Shown: positions 24,081 through 35,162 of the stretch, in pieces
How the letters are laid out: each line of letters opens with the position of its first letter
Numbering within the stretch: the stretch's first letter is position 1
Assembly (NCBI RefSeq): GCF_905220415.1
Contig: NC_059568.1
Coordinates: forward strand, 1,984,001 to 2,048,000
DNA: 64,000 nt
Direction of reading: 5' to 3'
From: Colias croceus
Taxonomy: Eukaryota; Arthropoda; Insecta; Lepidoptera; Pieridae
Made by a program: the position numbers and the translations under genes
Notes under the pieces: model-generated
The model's database searches: none
What the model saw: only the letters and a program-made list of their open reading frames with translations
Told to the model about the DNA's origin: nothing

Positions 24081-25607
24081 ATGCAACTCGGATCTGTAAA
24101 CTGTTCTAAACATGGAAGGGCCATTTATTGCATTAATTTATTTATGTCGGTTTAAAACGAACTTAGCTAATTCCTCATTCAGAATTGTCTGTAAGTAAGT
24201 TCTTAAAACCAATGAAAATAATGTAATAGGTAATAAAAAAACAACCCCTAAAATCTTAATATACAATATTTAATAGGAGAGAATTCTCCTATTTTATCCA
24301 TCTGGGACTCGCAAGATAATTTATAGCCATCAAACACAGAGTCAAAGTTCGAAATAACTTAATATGCACCTTTGACCTATCACATGCGGTCAGCAAAAAG
24401 TTAACAGAAATTAATTATATTTCATGAGGATATTAACAGTTGCGTATTACGCGTGTCATATTATGCGAATATAAATTATAAGCGAATCGTTTCACCGACA
24501 TTTATATAAAGAACAAAAAGCTTCTGCCACAACGAGCGTGTCTCAGGGTCAATAGTTAGGTGCGGAGTGAATGAAAAAAGTAACAAAAGAACATCTATAA
24601 CTGTAATTTCCCCGGTTTTGATTTATGAATAAATATTGATTTTGGAGTTAATGTACTTATAAAATTTGAGTCCTTAAGATTCACGTTTTTAAAATTGTTA
24701 ATAAGTACATTCCGGTCTGAAAATATGGTTTGCAATATTATATTCAATTTAAAATAAAATACTTTTCATCCCTTAACCAGCTGGGTGAAGGTCGTTCTAT
24801 ACCGGGATCCATGTATTCTCTATTAATAAGCAGATTAACTAGTGACAAGATAGATCATAACATTATATTAAATCGAATTAACAGATTACAATATGCTAAT
24901 AATTTCAATATAATTCGTACGAACAAGTATAGGATTTCTTATGTAAATCCATAGAATAACATATTGATAAAATCGATAACATATTTTGTTAATTAATTAT
25001 TTATCATCAAAGGTCATTGACCGAATTAAAAATATTTCATAAAGTATACAAATATTTCTTAATATTTTCTCGGCCTCGTTACTGACTTTAATTGAATTAC
25101 AGGCAACACTAGACTCTAGAGTATTCGATTCAATACAAAAAAATTAGAACGACATTGAAAATTTGGATTTGCCAAAACCAAATTTTATTATTTCCAGCGC
25201 GTTGAATATTATAATTAACTAATAAAGGGAATTAACGATGACTTCATATTTGTAACCTACTAGTAACTTATATATTTTGATATCTTTGCAAATCCGCAAA
25301 AAATGACGTCATAGTTTTTTAAATCAGAAAGAATTTAATCAACTACACAACGATGATGTAAAAACAAACATATTGTATAACATTTTTTAGTTTTTTTTAC
25401 ATCAATAGCAGGATTCATGTCAAGGATTGTTCGCGTTACCATGATAATTATTTGGTTACCTAATTTGAAATTAAAACATTTCGGGCCATAACATTTTCTG
25501 ACAGCCATTGGCGGGAAATATCTTTTTTTTTATTAACATAATGACTATTAATAACATATTAGTTTAGAACCGAAGAGGTGTTTATAAGCTTTAAAATGTT
25601 TTATATA
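24081..25607. other. AT-rich stretch, nothing recognised
   Basis: A 74-codon frame at 24730-24954 has no domain, signal or codon character and is taken as chance. No element ends were identified. Confidence 0.4.
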
Positions 25608-25611
25608 TGTA

Positions 25612-26478
25612 TGTCGTGGTCATATCGTAGATTTGATCATTTCATGATATGAGTGGCCATTTCACGAAATGGTCGCATATCGTGAAATGGCCAATTTAGT
25701 TTGGCCACATCATGATGTGGTTTGGGCAGATCAATGATAAGAAATCGTTTCACGATATGGCCAATTAACGCATGGTTTTTTCATGAAATGACCAAAATTA
25801 TTTGATCATATCGTAAAATAGTTACATTAATCGTTGGTAGAGGCGCTGCAAGCTCTGTGTTTATGTGATAAGATGGCGGCCGCTGGCGAAAATTAAATTA
25901 TTCGCAGTTAAACTTCATAATTCGTTTAATAACAATATTATGAAGAAAGTCATAGCAAAGAATTTACGACGAAGAGGTACGAGTACTATGTAAAATGTGG
26001 ATATCTTATATGTATTTAAGAAAAAATGCGACTTAAATAAAATAATTTAAGAAACTACTACTATATTATTATAATTGTTTGTTTTTTAAAAAGCGATCCG
26101 CTTCTGGCACTCGCCGGCCGCTGCCGCGGCACGCTCGCTTTGCTCGCTCGGCTCGTGCGTTGTTTATCAAAGTGTAACCTAACCTAATTGTTTTCTATTG
26201 CAAAAACGATTCGCTTCTGGCATTCGCCGGCCGTTGCCGCGGCACTAACTTAAATGACATTAAACAAGTTTTTAGAATATAGTTATTCTGAAATTTTTTA
26301 ATATTTTATGGACTCTTTATATTTTATACGATCTGGCCAAATGTGGATGACCAAATCGTGAAACGTTGACGATTTAACGATCTGATCAAACTATGTTGGC
26401 TATTTCACGATATGCGACCATTTCGTGAAATGGCCACTCATATCATGAAATGATCAAATCTACGATATGACCACGACA
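25612..26478. mobile_element. 867-bp inverted-repeat transposon, copy C
   Basis: Independent insertion of the same family, flanked by TGTA at 25608-25611 and 26479-26482. It keeps about 50 bases of GC-rich sequence (gctcgctttgctcgctcgg) that copies A and B have lost between two repeats of ctggc/cgttg, so it is closer to the ancestral form. The internal 61-codon frame of A and B is stopped here (actatgtaaaatg), which argues against it coding. Confidence 0.88.
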
Positions 26479-26482
26479 TGTA

Positions 26483-27258
26483 CATGAATTAAGAAGTTGG
26501 TTAACTACATTTATTAGGGGTAATACATACAAATAAGGTGTGGATTTTTAAATCCCAGAGCCGAGCGGACAAAAAAAATTAGTCCGGCAGGATAGGATCG
26601 TCAATAAGTCGGTCAGTATACGGACTGCATAATATACAATATACATACAGGGTCTCCCACTATCGATATACTTAGCGCGAAGAGACTAAACTTGTAACCT
26701 TGTAACTGTTATTGTGTTATTGTAGTTTTGCATATACTGATCACGTTAAAAATACTTAAACAACAAAATTACGTCAAAAAATTGTTGCTAAACTTTTCCT
26801 TAAAATAAAATCCATGTTTTCTTCTCTAGCTTCGCGCAGCCGCCATATTATACCGCTCGCTAAATAATGTGAGCATTTTGTTTCACGTGCGGGTGGCAAA
26901 GTTGGGCGGGTTGCTTGTTAGGGGTGAACACATAAAGTTTTAAGAGTTCATCTATGTATCTGAAAAAAAAAATGCGTCTGGAATTTTATTAGTATTTTTA
27001 ACGTATTCAGCATTCAGCGTATGCAAAACAGCTATAACCTCCTTTGAGCTTAGTAGGTATACCGACGCGGGTAAGACCTTGTATATGTCCCATTATATTT
27101 TGGACTTATAGTATTTGGACTATAGATGTGCTATAGGTTCATAATATGAGTTAAAACAAATGCGAAGAAGTCACCTTGATGAATATACAGAATATTCCTT
27201 TTTTATCGAAAGAATATTTTAAATTTTTTTCCACTTTATCATTGTTATTTATAATTAA
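26483..27258. other. AT-rich spacer with one possible element end
   Basis: TACAGGGTCTCCCACTATCG at about 26645 resembles a transposon terminus, and its reverse is echoed near 3540 (cgcgcttagtatagtgggac). The partner end was not found nearby. No gene. Confidence 0.35.
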
Positions 27259-27427
27259 CTAGCGGTCCGCCCCGGCTTCGCCCGTGGTACATGTTTACGT
27301 TTTCTCTACATAAGAACCATCCTCGTACTTCAAGGAATATAATAAAAAAAGAATTATCGAAATCGGTTCAGCCGTTCTCGAGTTATGGAATTACAACGAA
27401 AAGTGGCATTGATTTTTATATATTAGA
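27259..27427 (-). mobile_element. Short Helitron-like element
   Basis: CTAG at 27259-27262 then cggtccgccccggcttcg, atcgaaatcggttcagccg and a 5' end near 27427. Same subfamily as 22867-23026. Confidence 0.6.
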
Positions 27428-27990
27428 AATGTAAAACTACTGTCACATTAATTGTCTTATTATTGGTATTCCTTTTTATTGGCGTATTGTTTTGTTAAAG
27501 TTAATTATAAATATTGTAATACAAGCTGTAAGGAATCTATGTAGGTATGTAAAATAAAATAAAAAATCTCTTTAACATTTTACACAGATGTTTTGTCTAA
27601 ATCAGGCTGTGGTATTAGGAAGATTAACTTTAATAGGTACCCAATAATTTATAAAATACCAATATTTATATTTTTTTTTATCTTTAAAAACTATTTAAGT
27701 ATTAATATTTTCAAATTTCTTATACTTATTAAGTTATTATTAACTTATTATATTATTCCTATAAAATTTCAAAGACTCCGAAACTTTAATCGTCCATACT
27801 ACATTTTATGAATAACATTGTAAAGCCTGATATGGTCCTGTCTAAAATAACAAACTTCTAACCTATCAACAATGCAAAGTTATAACGAAATAATCTCCAT
27901 TGCGTAATTGCCTAAAGCACAGTGTTAGATAATAGATGTCACTTATTTCGTTGCATTTTCACGGCGAGAGCTTTCGTTACCGGTTCCTCA
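27428..27990. other. Upstream flank of the Tweedle gene
   Basis: Very AT-rich. A 72-codon frame at 27593-27811 is rich in F, I, Y and K, as expected from composition, and is not called. Distal regulatory sites could lie here but none stands out. Confidence 0.4.
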
Positions 27991-28030
27991 TGACCTTGTA
28001 CTTGAGATGAGCACCAGATCTCTATATAAG
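27991..28030 (+). promoter_or_regulatory. Tweedle core promoter: FTZ-F1-type site and TATA box
   Basis: TATATAAG at 28023-28030 is a canonical TATA box about 60 bases before the ATG at 28088, which would place the start of transcription near 28055 (around acattcacgg) with a leader of about 30 bases. At 27991-27998 TGACCTTG is the reverse of CAAGGTCA, the core of the beta-FTZ-F1 nuclear receptor site; eight of nine consensus positions match. Beta-FTZ-F1 is known to drive several silkworm cuticle-protein genes after the ecdysone pulse, so stage-specific control is a reasonable inference. Confidence 0.6.
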
Positions 28031-28087
28031 TTGGATTTCGACACACAAACAACATTCACGGGTCGGTATTCGTCTGTGACCCTCAAG

Positions 28088-28102
28088 ATGTTTACTATCT
28101 GG
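28088..28102 (+). CDS. Tweedle cuticular protein, exon 1 (five codons)
   Basis: ATG TTT ACT ATC TGG followed by the donor GTGCGT. The exon ends in phase 0. Exon 2 also opens in phase 0 with VLAVALGAVVADV, so together they make a complete signal peptide (MFTIWVLAVALGAVVA). Short first exons that hold only the first residues of the signal peptide, followed by a long first intron, are typical of insect cuticle-protein genes. The TATA box lies 58 bases upstream. Confidence 0.75.
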
Positions 28103-28602
28103 GTGCGTAACTATTCTTTTCTCAGTTACATACTAAATATTATCTGTGGTATAATTGTGTTTGACATATTTTGACAATTAATTTTTTTTTAATATTTAAT
28201 CTGCGCTAACTTTGTAGTGTTTATTTTTTAAATTGACTGTCGGTATGTGTGTTTCAGTGTTACCAATTTATGTACCATAGATAATATTTAGCGTGCATAT
28301 TTTAGTTTAAGTTTAGATATTATGTAACAGTTTTCAGTGATATATTTCATTTGTGATCGAACCGCGACGGTTATTGCTAAGCGAATTTAATTTTGTTTTT
28401 CTAGCTGTACCTAACAATAATATAAATGTTACCTGCTTTAAAATTTTTGTTTCACTGATAAAGAACTAAGATATTTTTTTTTGGGTTACCTACTAATGGT
28501 TTAATTTTAATAATTATTTTAATTACATAATATGTGAACTATTAAACCGATTTGATAAAGAGGCAATAATATTATGTGCTATTAAGAAAATCTGAAAATC
28601 TC

Positions 28603-29037
28603 ATCCCACCAAAAACATTTTCATGTAAAATGTTACCAAGACGAGCCCATATGACTCGCACGGTGAAAAAGTTATCAGATCTCATGTAGAGCCAAGCTTC
28701 TAACACTACACGCCCTAACTCTACAAGGCCTAACTTCACAAACTCTACACCTTAGTCAAAATATGTGGCTTGGCCATTTCGCTACATTCACATCGGCGTA
28801 AGGTGAAAAATTAATTCACTGTTCATTACTTTTGTGTTATACAATAGTTCTTGTAGTAACGAACGGCCAAGCCACATATTTTGACTAAGGTGTAGAGTTT
28901 GTGAAGTTAGGCCTTATAGAGTTAGGGCGTGTAGTGTTAGAAGCTTGGCTCTACATGAGATCTGATAACTTTTTCACCGTGCGAGTCATATGGGCTCGTC
29001 TTGGTAACATTTTACATGAAAATGTTTTTGGTGGGAT
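28603..29037. mobile_element. Foldback (MITE) element with 173-bp arms
   Basis: Left arm 28603-28775 and right arm 28865-29037 are nearly perfect reverse complements around an 89-bp loop, starting CCCACCAAAAACATTTTCAT. The sequence is of a type that I recall as dispersed across Lepidoptera. No coding frame. The target duplication is not clear (flanks ctcat and tttcat). It lies in the sense intron of the Tweedle gene, where the transcript could form a long hairpin. Confidence 0.85.
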
Positions 29038-29059
29038 TTCATTTCTTTTTGTAAGTTGT

Positions 29060-29620
29060 TTGTAACAAAATTTTATATGTCGATTAATTTTTTTTTTAAC
29101 AAGGAGTACCTATAGATATATTATATATCTAGGGGAACCAAGTTTTAGATTATTAGATTAGACCTCTAGCGTCATCAAAATTTAATTTAAAATTACAGGT
29201 CTCATACAAACTCCCATCCCCTAGTTTAAGGGGTTGGGGGATGAAAGTTACAAGTTTTATAATTTTTTTGTTGTTTGTGTGCTAATACTAGCTTACATAC
29301 AAAATTTCAGCTTTCTAGGACATTAGGAAATACCTTAAGAATTTTGATGATCATCAGTGAGTCAGTGACGAAATTAGCGTTTTTTAGATATAAATAAAAT
29401 CTGAAGTATAAAAGCTAATGTAATTAAAACTTAATATATTCAATAAGTCCGCTATTGACAATATATCCTGAAAATTTTGTTGATCTAGCATAATCCAAAC
29501 CCAAGTTATGAGGGTTCAAAAAAACGTCGAAGCGCTTCGAGAAAAGGTAGGTAGTGCCCGTGCGCTTCGCTTGTTCGCTTGGCTCGTCTTGGCGGGGGCA
29601 CTACCGTGCCCCCAGATAAC
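29060..29620 (+). repeat. Dispersed repeats in the Tweedle intron
   Basis: Phrases such as caaaatttcagctttctagg and tgatcatcagtgagtcagtg belong to a lepidopteran dispersed family that is also echoed at 46020-46110. Next to it lies a GC-rich hairpin-like block at about 29550-29615 (gcccgtgcgcttcgcttg, then ggcgggggcactaccgtgcc). Confidence 0.45.
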
Positions 29621-30499
29621 AGTGTCTTAGTTAAAAGTACCTACCTATCACCCGAATAAGACTATGGATCCTTATCGCTAACATCTAATTGTAATCATGT
29701 GATTGTTTTTAACGTGCTTTTTATCTTCACCTGTATTTTTATAAGTTTGTATGAAAATATAACAGACTATTTTAGACTCGATTTTGACCCATGAAATATG
29801 AACGTTTAAAACGTTCAGATTTAATTCAAACGTTGTGCAGTTATCAAGGATCAGTTACAATATAATAATTTCATTAGTTATCTTGTTTTCAAAACTAATT
29901 TTATTTTAAAAATTAATTTTGCTGCGCTGCTTGGTAGTAGGTAATTGCAATTAATCTATAGGAGCAATTAAAAAATGTCACTGATTTTTATAGTGAGATA
30001 AAAATATCTAAGGAGTGTGTAAACCGAATGAAATTAAAATCGTAAAAAAAAACTAAAAACTAATTGTAATATTATATCAAAGAGGTTGACAATAATTTTT
30101 AAATTATATAATTTGCGGAAATAAGTATTGTAATAAAACCTTCCCTAACAATAGACAAAGTAGATCTAGCAACAAAATACCGACCGATAGTATTTACATT
30201 TACCCACCGCGGTCACGGTGCAGGTGCAACAAGCAGTTTCTGCAGAGATGAGCCTGCAAGAAACTCTATAATTGCTCAAAAGAGCTGAAGCTTTCTAGTC
30301 TTAAAAACTGGATCACGGAAAAATAAATTTCCACTTCTAAGCTAACAACCGCGAAAATATAAGAAATGAATGAGATACCTTACGATAAATAAAAATTATA
30401 TAAAAAATAACCGGTTACGAAATAAGGGCGTTCAAGAAAAGAGCATCTACGATTTTAAGTCTACAAGAGATCGGTACCTAATTGGTAATTGGGGTAGTG

Positions 30500-30640
30500 G
30501 CCACTAAAGGCTTTGCCAGATAGAACGCGTAGCACGCATCTATAAGCGCCTACGTGATACGCGGTGCTATAAGTTCACAGCGCGACGCGCGACGCGCGAC
30601 GTTCTGACGACCGCTTACGCGTTCTATCTGAGAAATCCAT
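30500..30640. repeat. Small GC-rich inverted repeat
   Basis: AGATAGAACGCGTA at 30519-30532 recurs reversed at 30616-30629, around a core with a triple gcgcgac repeat (cagcgcgacgcgcgacgcgc). Probably a small MITE; no target duplication established. Confidence 0.45.
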
Positions 30641-30969
30641 AAGCTCGTAGTACTTACAATATCTTGGTAGCGCTCTGACGCGCGGGTTGTAAATGCTCTA
30701 TTTGTCGAAGCCATTAGTGTTCAATGTTCATAGGATGCTTCCACCTTTGTTTCCTCTGATATAAAAAAAAAATTCTTAACTTAAATAGACCTATCACATC
30801 ATTTCTGTGTGGTCAAAACATTCGATCGACTTCCACGATTAAAACTTGCATTTAACCAAGCTCGCTGAATGATACGAAAAACGAATTAATATTATTGTGA
30901 ATAATTGATCTAAACTTGGACTCAGGCTAGGAAAAGATGCCAATAAAAAGTGACCCAGAAAATTAATTA

Positions 30970-32687
30970 GGGTAAACGCAGCTATCAACGACCCATCGAA
31001 AATCTGAAGGTATTACCGACCTATAAAAGTAATTCGAAATTTAAACGTTTCCAGAACTATTCTAGCTATAGGTAGGCAAAGTTATACACGAATGTATTAC
31101 TTGAGCATCGTATACTTTAACGTTAGAGTGAGTAACTGAGCAAAAAAGAGTTAAAATGCGTAAGTTGCTGCGGGGTAGCGTGGAAGCAGGACGTGTCGTA
31201 CTGTTCCGTTGTTCCTTCGGGTAAGTACTGTGAGTATCTTTTTAAGACATTTACAAACAAATGACATCTATACTTTAATTTATATTACTAAATGTCAATG
31301 CATTTAAGTGTCAACTTTTCATTTCTTACAACATTTTATTAATAAAAAGTAATTTGAAACGATAAAACTTAAAATTAAAATGGGACGGTGTTAGCTTCAC
31401 CAGTTTAAGCCGCGGCAGGTATCAACGACCCGTAAGTCGGCAATGGCAGCAACGTAACTTTTTGTTTTATTTTCTTTTATGTTATTATATCACACTAACA
31501 CAAGTGGTTTTATGGACCAGTTTAAATCTAAGCTATGAGTCTTCATAAAAATCTATTAGCGACTAAACTTTTTTGTCTAGTGTTGTGTCTTTTAGCGTTG
31601 TCAATTTATACAAAGTTATGATATTTTCGAGGATCCCTATCGAATAGTTACAGAAGTAAGTAGTACAATTATAATCTATTTTATAGTCTGATGATCAAAT
31701 GAATTAAAATAACCATTTTTTTATGGGTCGGTAATACAATTTAGGTTTATACTTACATACTTTAATACCGACCCATGTGGGTCGGCAATAGCAACTATAG
31801 GAAGCTATTACCGATCGAATATAGATTGTTTAGTTTCTCATCTACAAATTCAAATTCAAATTGCTTTATTTGCAGAATGTAGAATAAAGATGTTTGTATA
31901 TACAGATAATATTGATCCTTAAACATTCTGCTCGTAATTGAGCGTGCAAATATATTTTTATTACTTTTATGACATAATAGGTGCCTATTAAAAATTATAT
32001 TTTTAGGTTAAATTTAAAAAATTAAAAAAAATTATATTTTTAGGTTTTAGGTTAAATTAACATAAAACATATAATTAGGTATATTTTTTCCAGAAATATG
32101 GAGCCACGAAAGCGGCGCAAAGTATTCAGTAAAACACAACTCGCCGAAGCAATCAATCAAATAGCATAACGAAATATCCTAGAGTTTGAAATCCTTAATT
32201 TAATATATGTACATATATTAATAGTATTATGTTGATTAATTTAAAAGTTTATAATTATTTAGTTCATTACTAAAAAGTACTCATTTGTTTTATTAAAAAT
32301 AACTACAATTAAAAAATACGAATATATTTGCATTTTTATTTCATTTTATTAAGATCGGTAATCATCATCATCACTAGCTTCTATACATTCCATTGCTGGA
32401 AAAAGGCTTCCTCTCACATACGATCGGGAATAGCTGCATAAAAATCGTTAATAGCTTCACAGCTGTTTTTATGGGTCGGTAATAGCAACAATCGACAAAG
32501 TCACATTGTAAATTATTTTTTACAAGATAATCCTTTATTAGAATGTATTTGCTTCAATAAATACATTTTTTATACATAACACTAGCATATAAAATGAAAT
32601 TATAAATCTTTAGAAGAACCAGTATACTTAAAAAATATGGTTGATTTTGAAATTGCCTTAGAGGGGTCGTTAATACCTGCGTTTACC
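30970..32687. mobile_element. 1.7-kb PIF/Harbinger-like element
   Basis: TTA at 30967-30969 and 32688-32690 flanks termini GGGTAAACGCAG and, reversed, GGTAAACGCAG. A 3-bp TWA duplication with a GGG-type start is the pattern of the PIF/Harbinger superfamily. Subterminal phrases related to GGTCGGTAATA and GTCGTTAATA recur in both orientations, at about 30985, 31010, 31415, 31725, 31770, 32475 and 32665. No full transposase; a short split frame is listed separately. Confidence 0.65.
31156..32169 (+). pseudogene. Split short frame inside the PIF/Harbinger-like element
   Basis: ATG at 31156 opens 65 bases to a strong donor TTCGG|GTAAGT (31220/31221). A T-rich tract with CAG at 32091-32093 precedes a second piece, 32094-32169, that continues in the same frame, passes an internal ATG at 32098 (MEPRKRRKVFSKTQ) and stops at TAA. 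The second piece has a basic patch and the start of what could be a Pipsqueak-like helix-turn-helix, which some DNA transposases carry at their N-terminus. If real it is the amputated start of the element's own protein. The match is by eye only. Confidence 0.35.
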
Positions 32688-32812
32688 TTACTACCTACAT
32701 ACATTTCGAAAATCTCGAAGTGTCACGGCAAATAATAAATCAAAAATTAAAATCACCAACCAACCAACCACCCGGATCATGTCATGAAAGTTTGCTATGA
32801 TCCAGGTACAAT

Positions 32813-32854
32813 ATCCTCGTGTGTCAGACTGTTTACAGTCTGACACACGAGGAT
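32813..32854. repeat. 20-bp perfect hairpin with 2-base loop
   Basis: Arms 32813-32832 and 32835-32854 (ATCCTCGTGTGTCAGACTGT and its complement) are perfect; a further gtaca/tgtac pairs outside with a 2-base mismatch. It sits in the Tweedle intron on the sense strand. Confidence 0.85.
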
Positions 32855-33008
32855 GCTGTACGTCAAGCTTCTTAATATCTATTTCCTATTTAATTTCCAC
32901 CCGCAAACACGAAAACATTTTGCCTCATAGTGGTTAATATTGAGACAGCAATAAACTTAATGAATTATTGAATTGGCCTTGGTCACATTGTTGTTGAAAT
33001 ATTTAAAA

Positions 33009-33194
33009 CTAGCTTCCGCCCGCGACTCCGTCCGCGCGGAAAAATTAAGAAAAATTAAGATTTATTTTTTTTCTACGTATTTTTCCGGGATAAAAAGTAT
33101 CCTATTTTATGCCCAGGATAATAAGGTATAATTATACCAAGTTTCATCGAAATCGAACCGCTAGTTTTCACGTGATGCCTGAACATACAGACAG

Positions 33195-33228
<34 letters not shown>

Positions 33229-33350
33229 AAAAATTTTTTTAATCACATATTTGGGCTTGGTATCGATCCAGTAACACCCCCTGCTATTTATTTTTTCAAT
33301 ATTTTCAATGTACAGAATTGACCCTTCTACAGATTTATTATATGTATAGA
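33009..33350 (-). mobile_element. Complete 342-bp Helitron-like element
   Basis: CTAG at 33009 after A; reverse 5' end TCTATACATATAATAAATCT at 33350 next to T; CAGA microsatellite at 33188-33230. It is the 15488/52847 subfamily with an internal deletion near gcgcggaaaaattaag. Confidence 0.8.
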
Positions 33351-35162
33351 TTTCGGAAATCCCCGATATGGTTTATACTTTATGGCGGTCATAAATATAT
33401 TGTCTGTGGTAATTGCCCTATAAATAATTGTTGTCTGTGGTCTCTTAGCCCTTTTGAGAATGGGGAAAAACCTTTATATAAAATATCAACGACTTTTTTA
33501 ATTATAAATTACTTCCGCATGAAACTCCTTCCCTTAAATTTTCATAGTGTGTGTATAATCGTGTAAGTACATAAAACACAAATAAAATTACTCATTTATA
33601 CACACACAAGAAAGTCGGTAATATTATTCGTACATTTCAAATGACTGATGAAATTACATGTAGGTACCTATATACTCAATCGATTGGACGAAACGTTAGA
33701 GTTTGGCAAAAGATTTCAATTTTAATTACATAATAATGGGGATAATAAAACATTGTATAGATTTAAAAAAAAAAATCATTACCATCAATAACAATCGTGC
33801 AGGGTCAGCCGGTTAGTTTTTAATTTAAAAAAACACAAACGAAAAAAATATATAAAACATGTTTAAAAATAATTATACAAAAAATTAATTATTAATCCTT
33901 CCTTATATAGACAAATTTATAGCTGCATGTTAGATAATAATAAGCGTGGGTGCATAAAAATACTAAATAAAAATATTTCATGGGCGAAAACAATCTCATA
34001 AAAATCTTTACAAATTAATAGAATGTGTTGATTGCGAAATAATTACGTATATAAAATTGCAATATATATAAATATTCGTATACATATAATAAGATACATT
34101 TGACATTTGGTAACTTTAATTCAATTATGGATAATCGCCGTAAACAAAGAAAACGTTATAACCTTTGTTATAATTTCCATTAACTAGACTGTAACTTTAA
34201 GAAAGTACCTAGAATCTAGATATGTATTACAAAATTCCAACTATCTTTATATCATCAAAAACAATTTTTTACTATGACAAAAGGAGGGAATACCAATAAC
34301 ATACATAAACGATAGGTTTCTCTTTTAATAAGACATTAATTTACGTATTTTAACTTTCGCTTCAATGTGTGCATTGGAGTCGTAATTTAGCCTATATGTT
34401 ATTACAGTGAAGTTCAATGCTCTGAGACATGGGTTGCGCAATGTCCAAACCTCACCGAGACCCACCTTGAACTGACCATAAACACATCTTTTACCACAGA
34501 TAATATTATAACACTATATTACTAACAAATAACAATATGCGTTTTTAAATATTAGTGCGTTTTTTTGAAATGAGATTTACAAGTGCACGCGTTAGGTACG
34601 CAATAGGGGTATAAATAAAATAATGCATTTTAAAGTGATTTTAAACATAACGACATTAGATTTTTAGGCAATGGTAACACTTATCCGGTTCTGAACTAGG
34701 ACTTATATGTAAAAATAATGTTAATTACCTATGTCCTATTTGATTGATTTTTAACAAATTGATACAATTTCATTCGGAACAAAACAGTGTACTTCGAAGA
34801 CAAAAAGTCAGGTGTGAACAATGGTGTGAATCGATTCATATTCACCGGAACTCATTGACACTGAATTTTATTTCAATTAATTATATCTTCAAAAAATATA
34901 CATCCGTGACATTTGCGGTTGTATTCATTCTTAAAAATTTAATTTGCCAAAAGATACGTAAAAACGTTGTTACATCATCTAACTAAAAATTCAATATTTG
35001 TAGAAGAGCTGATATATCTGAAACATAAGCGCAAAATACAAACTAACTTAAATTTAAAATGTTGGAAATTTATCCAATAATAGAGAAGTTCCATTGATAT
35101 TTTTATTTTTATACAGATATATCTTAACGTAATTATTTTAATTGTCCTTTTCGTTGTTTCAG

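Larger units (their letters stand above)
28103..35162 (+). other. Tweedle intron 1 (about 7.06 kb)
   Basis: GT at 28103 and AG at 35161-35162. Apart from the elements listed separately (foldback 28603-29037, dispersed repeats 29060-29620, PIF/Harbinger-like 30970-32687, hairpin 32813-32854, Helitron 33009-33350), the remainder, including 33351-35162, is AT-rich and holds no recognisable gene; frames such as 34744-34986 are chance. Confidence 0.65.

Noticed and set aside
27593..27811. 72-codon frame upstream of the Tweedle promoter
   Set aside because: Almost only I, F, K, Y, L and N, as AT-rich DNA gives by chance.
33188..33230. Regular CAGA units that look array-like (possible CRISPR or satellite)
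   Set aside because: Simple tetranucleotide microsatellite inside a Helitron subfamily; no spacers.
35142..35162. Apparent upstream start of the Tweedle frame (MSFSLFQ)
   Set aside because: The first codon is TTG and the bases are a pyrimidine tract ending in CAG, an intron acceptor. The signal peptide is completed by exon 1 at 28088.
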